A model generated the notes under the pieces. That model saw only the letters and a program-made list of their open reading frames with translations, searched no databases and was not told where the DNA came from. Below are positions 30,536 through 33,783 of a stretch of DNA of 33,783 nt, piece by piece. How positions within the stretch are numbered: position 1 is the first letter of the stretch; each line of letters opens with the position of its first letter. The position numbers were made by a program, and so were the translations under genes. This DNA comes from an uncultured Bacilli bacterium (GTDB lineage: Bacteria > Bacillota_I > Bacilli_A > RF39 > UBA660), in contig CAKOMC010000012.1 of the NCBI GenBank assembly GCA_934096535.1, positions 1 through 33,783 on the forward strand. The letters run 5' to 3'.

Positions 30536-31288
30536 TTATTTTAAATCAATAGTAGTTTCATTTTTACATTCTTCATTACTACAATTATCTTCTAATTCTT
30601 TATAATAGATTTTCGCTTGTTTATAATTATTAATATACATAATATTAGTAATCTCTTTAGCATTTTTAATATCTTTTAGTTTAATGTTAAGAATAGAGGC
30701 TACTTCGTTAGTTGTTAATTCTTTGTCATTTTTCATATCATAATAATAACTATAATAATTATTGAAACTTTCACTATGATAATACCAATTCTTAGTTGTT
30801 ACTAAGATGTAGAGAATATCATTATTGAGTGTGTAGTCATAATTAGTAGTAACATCAAATAAAGTATAGGGATTATCTTCATTTTGTAAACCTTTTTCGA
30901 CGGTGGAGATGGCCCATTTATTATCATCTAAAATCTTTTTATTAATAGATTTGGTAGTATCAGTATCTTTTAATATTTTAGGTAATATAACTTTTTCAAC
31001 AAGTTCTAGGGGATCACCATTTTTAGGGTTAATATCATCATTAGTATTTTTTATAACTTTAATACCGTTATAAGCCTCACCTACAATGTTATATTCTGAT
31101 TGACCAGAGGTTTGATTTTGGCTATTTTCATTATTTTTGTTGGAATTGTTATTTTCAATATTATTGTTTTCAGTTTTGCTACAATTATCGATATTTTTGC
31201 TATTTAATTCGCTATAAACGATATAACCAACAGTTATTACTAAAAGAATACTTAAAATAATAATTAGAATGTTTTTCTTATCTTTCAT
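30536..31288 (-). CDS. Membrane-anchored extracellular protein of unknown function
   Basis: 250 residues. MKDKK leads into one hydrophobic helix (about 6-25), then a low-complexity asparagine-rich spacer (about 36-65, ENNNIENNNSNKNNEN), as often links a membrane anchor to an outer domain. The outer domain (about 66-250) mixes charged and aromatic segments (NWYYHSESFNNYYSYYYD) and ends with DNCSNEECKNE, a cysteine pair. It looks like DUF3298/RsiV-type domains in part (LTTNEVASIL after YYYDMKNDKEL), but I do not claim this. AAAGGAG lies before the ATG. Confidence 0.6.
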   Translation of the reverse strand: MKDKKNILIIILSILLVITVGYIVYSELNSKNIDNCSKTENNNIENNNSNKNNENSQNQTSGQSEYNIVGEAYNGIKVIKNTNDDINPKNGDPLELVEKVILPKILKDTDTTKSINKKILDDNKWAISTVEKGLQNEDNPYTLFDVTTNYDYTLNNDILYILVTTKNWYYHSESFNNYYSYYYDMKNDKELTTNEVASILNIKLKDIKNAKEITNIMYINNYKQAKIYYKELEDNCSNEECKNETTIDLK

Positions 31289-31428
31289 CTAAATAATACT
31301 CCTTTCTAGGATAATTGTATCATGAATAATTATGGTTAGAAATATTAATGTGAAGAAACTAAACAAGATAAATAAACTAAGCAAGATTTGGTTATGGCAG
31401 ATGAAAATAATAATTTAAAGTTAAGGAA

Positions 31429-31458
31429 TTAAAAATGTCTATTTAAAAATGTCTATTT
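31429..31458. repeat. Short tandem repeat, period 14, two copies
   Basis: TTAAAAATGTCTAT occurs twice in a row in the 270-base gap between divergent genes, about 100 bases before typA. Probably a recent slippage duplication. Confidence 0.8.
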
Positions 31459-31497
31459 ATGGTTGAACCAGGAAATAGAAAAATAAGTATTTACTAC

Positions 31498-31526
31498 TTG
31501 TAATTTAGAAAAAAATGTAGTAATAT
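31498..31526 (+). promoter_or_regulatory. Promoter of typA
   Basis: TTGTAA (31498-31503), 17-base spacer, TAATAT (31521-31526). Confidence 0.6.
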
Positions 31527-31559
31527 CTTAAAAGTATTAAATGGAAGTGGGTTTTATTT

Positions 31560-33365
31560 ATGGATAAGATTATAAATATTGCAGTAGTAGCGCATGTAGA
31601 TGCTGGTAAAAGTACTTTAGTAGATGCATTATTACAACAAAATGGAGTATTTAGAGATAATGAAGTAGTTCATGAGCAAGTTATGGATAGTAATGACTTA
31701 GAAAGAGAAAGAGGTATTACTATTTATTCTAAGAACTGTGCGATTAGATATAAAGACTATAAGATTAATATTGTAGATACTCCCGGACATGCGGATTTTT
31801 CTAGTGAAGTTGAAAGAATTATGCGTACTGTTGATACAGTTATACTAATTGTTGATGCGAAGGAAGGACCAATGCCTCAAACAAGATTTGTTCTTAAGAA
31901 GGCTTTGGAACAAAATTTAAGACCTATTCTTTTCATAAATAAGATTGATAAAAAAGATGCAAGACCTGAAGAAGTTGTTAATATGACTTTTGATTTATTT
32001 ATGGAATTAAATGCAACGGATGAACAATTAGATTTTCCAATAGTTTATGGGGTTGCAAGAGATGGTAAAGCGACACTTGATTTAAATAATTTAACAGATA
32101 ATATTTCACCATTACTTGATACAGTTTTAAAACAAGTTAAACCTTATGAAGGTAGTGTTGATGATACTTTACAACTTCAAGTTTCACAATTAGATTATGA
32201 TTCCTTTATTGGTCGTTTAGGTATTGGTCGTGTTACTAAGGGTGTTGTTAAAACAGGTGAAATGGTTACTTTATGTCGTAATACTGGTGCGGTTGAATCT
32301 TTTAGAATTTCTAAGTTATTTGTAAACGAAGGTATTAAGAAAAAAGAAGTAAGTGAGGCTTACTATGGGGATATTGTAACAGTTGCTGGTTGTAAGGATA
32401 TTTCCATTGGTGATACTTTATGTCCTCAAGGAGTTGTTGATCCTCTACCTCCTATTATTATTGAAAGACCAACTTTGTCAATGAACTTTATGGTTAACTC
32501 ATCACCATTTGCAGGTCAAAGTGGTAAGTTCTTGACTTCTCGTCATATTAAAGAAAGATTAGAAAAAGAATTAGAAACTAATGTTGGTTTAGAAGTTGAA
32601 GAATTACCGGGGACTGATGGGTTTAAAGTATCTGGTCGTGGTGAATTACATTTATCAGTATTACTTGAAGAAATGCGTCGTGAAGGTTACGAATTATGTG
32701 TTTCTAAACCAGAAGTTTTATTTGAAGAAATTGATGGTCGTAAATGTGAACCTTATGAATCAGTAATCGTTAATACACCAAGTGATTATGCTTCTACTAT
32801 TATTTCGGATTTACAAGAAAGAAAGGCTACTTTACTTGTTATGTCTAACGGAGAAGAAGGATATACGCATTTAGAATTTAGTGCCCCAACTCGTGGGTTA
32901 ATTGGTTATAGAAGTGCCTTTATTACTAATACGAAGGGTGAAGGTATTATGGTTCGTTCATTTGATGAATATAAACCATATGCTGGTGAGATTAGAGGTC
33001 GTAAGAACGGAGTTCTAGTTTCAATGGAAACTGGTAAGGCTTTAGGTTATTCATTATATAACTTACAAGATAGAGGTCAAATGATTGTTGGACCAGGGGC
33101 TGATATTTATGTCGGTATGATTGTCGGTATTCATAATAGAGATAATGACTTAAATGTTAATCCATGTAAGAATAAAGAAATGTCTAATACCAGAAGTAAG
33201 TCGGCTGATGATGCCATTGCTTTAGTTACTCCTAAAACATTCAGTTTAGAAGAGGCTTTAGAATTTATCGAAGAAGATGAATATGTTGAAGTTACTCCAG
33301 CTATAATTAGACTTCGTAAGAAGATTTTAGATCCTAACGAAAGATTTAGAGTTAATAGAAAATAA
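31560..33365 (+). CDS. typA: Translational GTPase TypA/BipA
   Basis: 601 residues, the usual length. GTPase motifs: G1 AHVDAGKST (about 10-18), G2 RGITI, G3 DTPGHADF, G4 NKIDKKDARPEE. Two beta domains follow, then GRGELHLSVLLEEMRREGYE (EF-G-like domain III) and the BipA-specific C-terminal domain (NPCKNKEMSNTRSK). It binds the ribosome at the EF-G site and is needed under stress and cold, and for ribosome assembly. Codon use is richer in GGT, GTT and CGT than in the neighbouring genes, consistent with high expression. No terminator is seen before the IS3-like end at 33394. Confidence 0.96.
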   Translation: MDKIINIAVVAHVDAGKSTLVDALLQQNGVFRDNEVVHEQVMDSNDLERERGITIYSKNCAIRYKDYKINIVDTPGHADFSSEVERIMRTVDTVILIVDAKEGPMPQTRFVLKKALEQNLRPILFINKIDKKDARPEEVVNMTFDLFMELNATDEQLDFPIVYGVARDGKATLDLNNLTDNISPLLDTVLKQVKPYEGSVDDTLQLQVSQLDYDSFIGRLGIGRVTKGVVKTGEMVTLCRNTGAVESFRISKLFVNEGIKKKEVSEAYYGDIVTVAGCKDISIGDTLCPQGVVDPLPPIIIERPTLSMNFMVNSSPFAGQSGKFLTSRHIKERLEKELETNVGLEVEELPGTDGFKVSGRGELHLSVLLEEMRREGYELCVSKPEVLFEEIDGRKCEPYESVIVNTPSDYASTIISDLQERKATLLVMSNGEEGYTHLEFSAPTRGLIGYRSAFITNTKGEGIMVRSFDEYKPYAGEIRGRKNGVLVSMETGKALGYSLYNLQDRGQMIVGPGADIYVGMIVGIHNRDNDLNVNPCKNKEMSNTRSKSADDAIALVTPKTFSLEEALEFIEEDEYVEVTPAIIRLRKKILDPNERFRVNRK

Positions 33366-33393
33366 TAAGTATAAAGATTAGTATGGTTTTAAG

Positions 33394-33783
33394 TGTGAAC
33401 TTGTCAATAAAAAGTAGACAGTAAAAAGATATTTATTTAAACCCTAGTTGAGTTCTATACTCAATTGGGGTTTTATAATTTAACGCGTAACTTGGTCTTA
33501 AGTAATTGTGGTCATATATAATGGCATTTATATAATCTTCAACTGTTTCATAATCTTCTTGGTTAAAATCAATATACATTTCTTTCTTTAACCAACCATT
33601 TTTAGATTCAATTATTGGATTATCTGTCGGTGTTCCTATTCTCGACATCGATCTTTTTATGTTATAATTTTTATGTGCATTATTGAATGCCACTGAGGAA
33701 TATATAGTGCCTTGATCGGAGTGGAAAATCGTCTCTTGGCTTTTATATCCTCTTTTTATTTTGTCATTTAACATATCTTGTAA
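33394..33783 (-). mobile_element. IS3-family insertion sequence, right part (cut by window edge)
   Basis: The transposase fragment at 33433-33783 is followed on its 3' side by TGTGAACTTGTCAATAAAAA (plus strand, from 33394), then GTAGACA. A TG start plus AAAAAGTAGACA is typical of IS150-group terminal repeats, so the element probably ends at 33394-33396, about 30 bases after typA. The other end lies beyond the window. Confidence 0.6.
33433..33783 (-). CDS. IS3-family transposase (OrfB) C-terminal part
   Basis: 117 codons are open up to the window edge, so the start is not seen (residues LQD precede the first visible Met). HSDQGTIYSS holds the second catalytic aspartate of the DDE integrase core (rve), and PIIESKNGWLKKE the catalytic glutamate, 30-odd residues later. 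The end YNYLRP-like YDHNYLRPSYALNYKTPIEY is the standard close of IS3/IS150 OrfB. The visible part has no lesion. The first aspartate and the OrfA frame lie outside. Confidence 0.9.
   Translation of the reverse strand, partial: LQDMLNDKIKRGYKSQETIFHSDQGTIYSSVAFNNAHKNYNIKRSMSRIGTPTDNPIIESKNGWLKKEMYIDFNQEDYETVEDYINAIIYDHNYLRPSYALNYKTPIEYRTQLGFK

Noticed and set aside
31429..31458. CRISPR-like repeat
   Set aside because: Two directly adjacent 14-base copies without spacers; no cas genes.
1..33783. Mycoplasma-type code with UGA as tryptophan
   Set aside because: Tryptophan codons are TGG throughout, TGA ends the kinase-like gene (1633-1635), and RF2 is present.

Overview
The window comes from a strongly AT-rich, low-GC Gram-positive bacterium, probably an uncultured gut member of the Bacilli/Mollicutes-like group (RF39 or Erysipelotrichia-like); this is inferred from base composition and gene content. 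The standard bacterial code applies: tryptophan uses TGG, TGA ends genes, and a gene for release factor 2, which reads UGA, is present. No tRNA, rRNA or CRISPR array was seen.

Layout. 1-1750: start of an ASCH-domain gene (minus strand), a frameshifted small gene, a roughly 390-base non-coding stretch with a foldable patch, and a kinase-fold gene. 1719-3316: a secreted coiled-coil protein and a DinJ/YafQ-type toxin-antitoxin locus whose toxin is dead (one frameshift plus one nonsense change). 3424-5549: a perfect G-quadruplex motif, then cysteine desulfurase and a TtcA-like tRNA thiolase. 5608-6654: a Panacea-domain (DUF4065) antitoxin overlapping a small putative toxin. 6731-11414: an AMP-forming acyl-adenylate enzyme, a hybrid sensor kinase with receiver and Hpt domains, and a small SpoT/MESH1-type HD hydrolase. 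11441-13613: three tandem exported proteins sharing a C-x2-T-x-H-[ST]-K-E-x-C-P motif, each with its own promoter. 13654-18557: a membrane glycerophosphodiesterase, a putative HExxH metalloprotein and an ABC-F ATPase. 18727-19627: a DUF3990/DUF3791 module on the minus strand. 19773-20561: a short-chain dehydrogenase. 20730-23987: three tandem kinase-fold paralogues, each overlapping or abutting the next, running into prfB with its programmed +1 frameshift. 24067-27390: two paralogous secreted HExxH proteins. 27424-31288: a small ribbon-helix-helix-like protein, a glycine-rich surface protein, a remnant of a PD-(D/E)XK recombinase-type protein, a second copy of the same G-quadruplex motif, a YitT-family membrane protein and a membrane-anchored unknown. 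31560-33783: the translational GTPase TypA/BipA and the edge of an IS3-family element.

How the parts fit. The housekeeping core is translation and tRNA maintenance (desulfurase/TtcA, ABC-F, RF2, BipA). Around it lie lineage-specific surface and secreted proteins, several of which use G-run ribosome binding sites, and defence or addiction modules at different stages of decay. The best candidates for undescribed biology are the tandem Cys/His-motif exported family (11498-13574), the kinase-fold family embedded in the prfB operon (20730-22914, with a fourth member at 910-1635), the twin secreted zincin-like proteins (24067-27390), and the pair of identical G-quadruplex motifs in divergent promoter regions.
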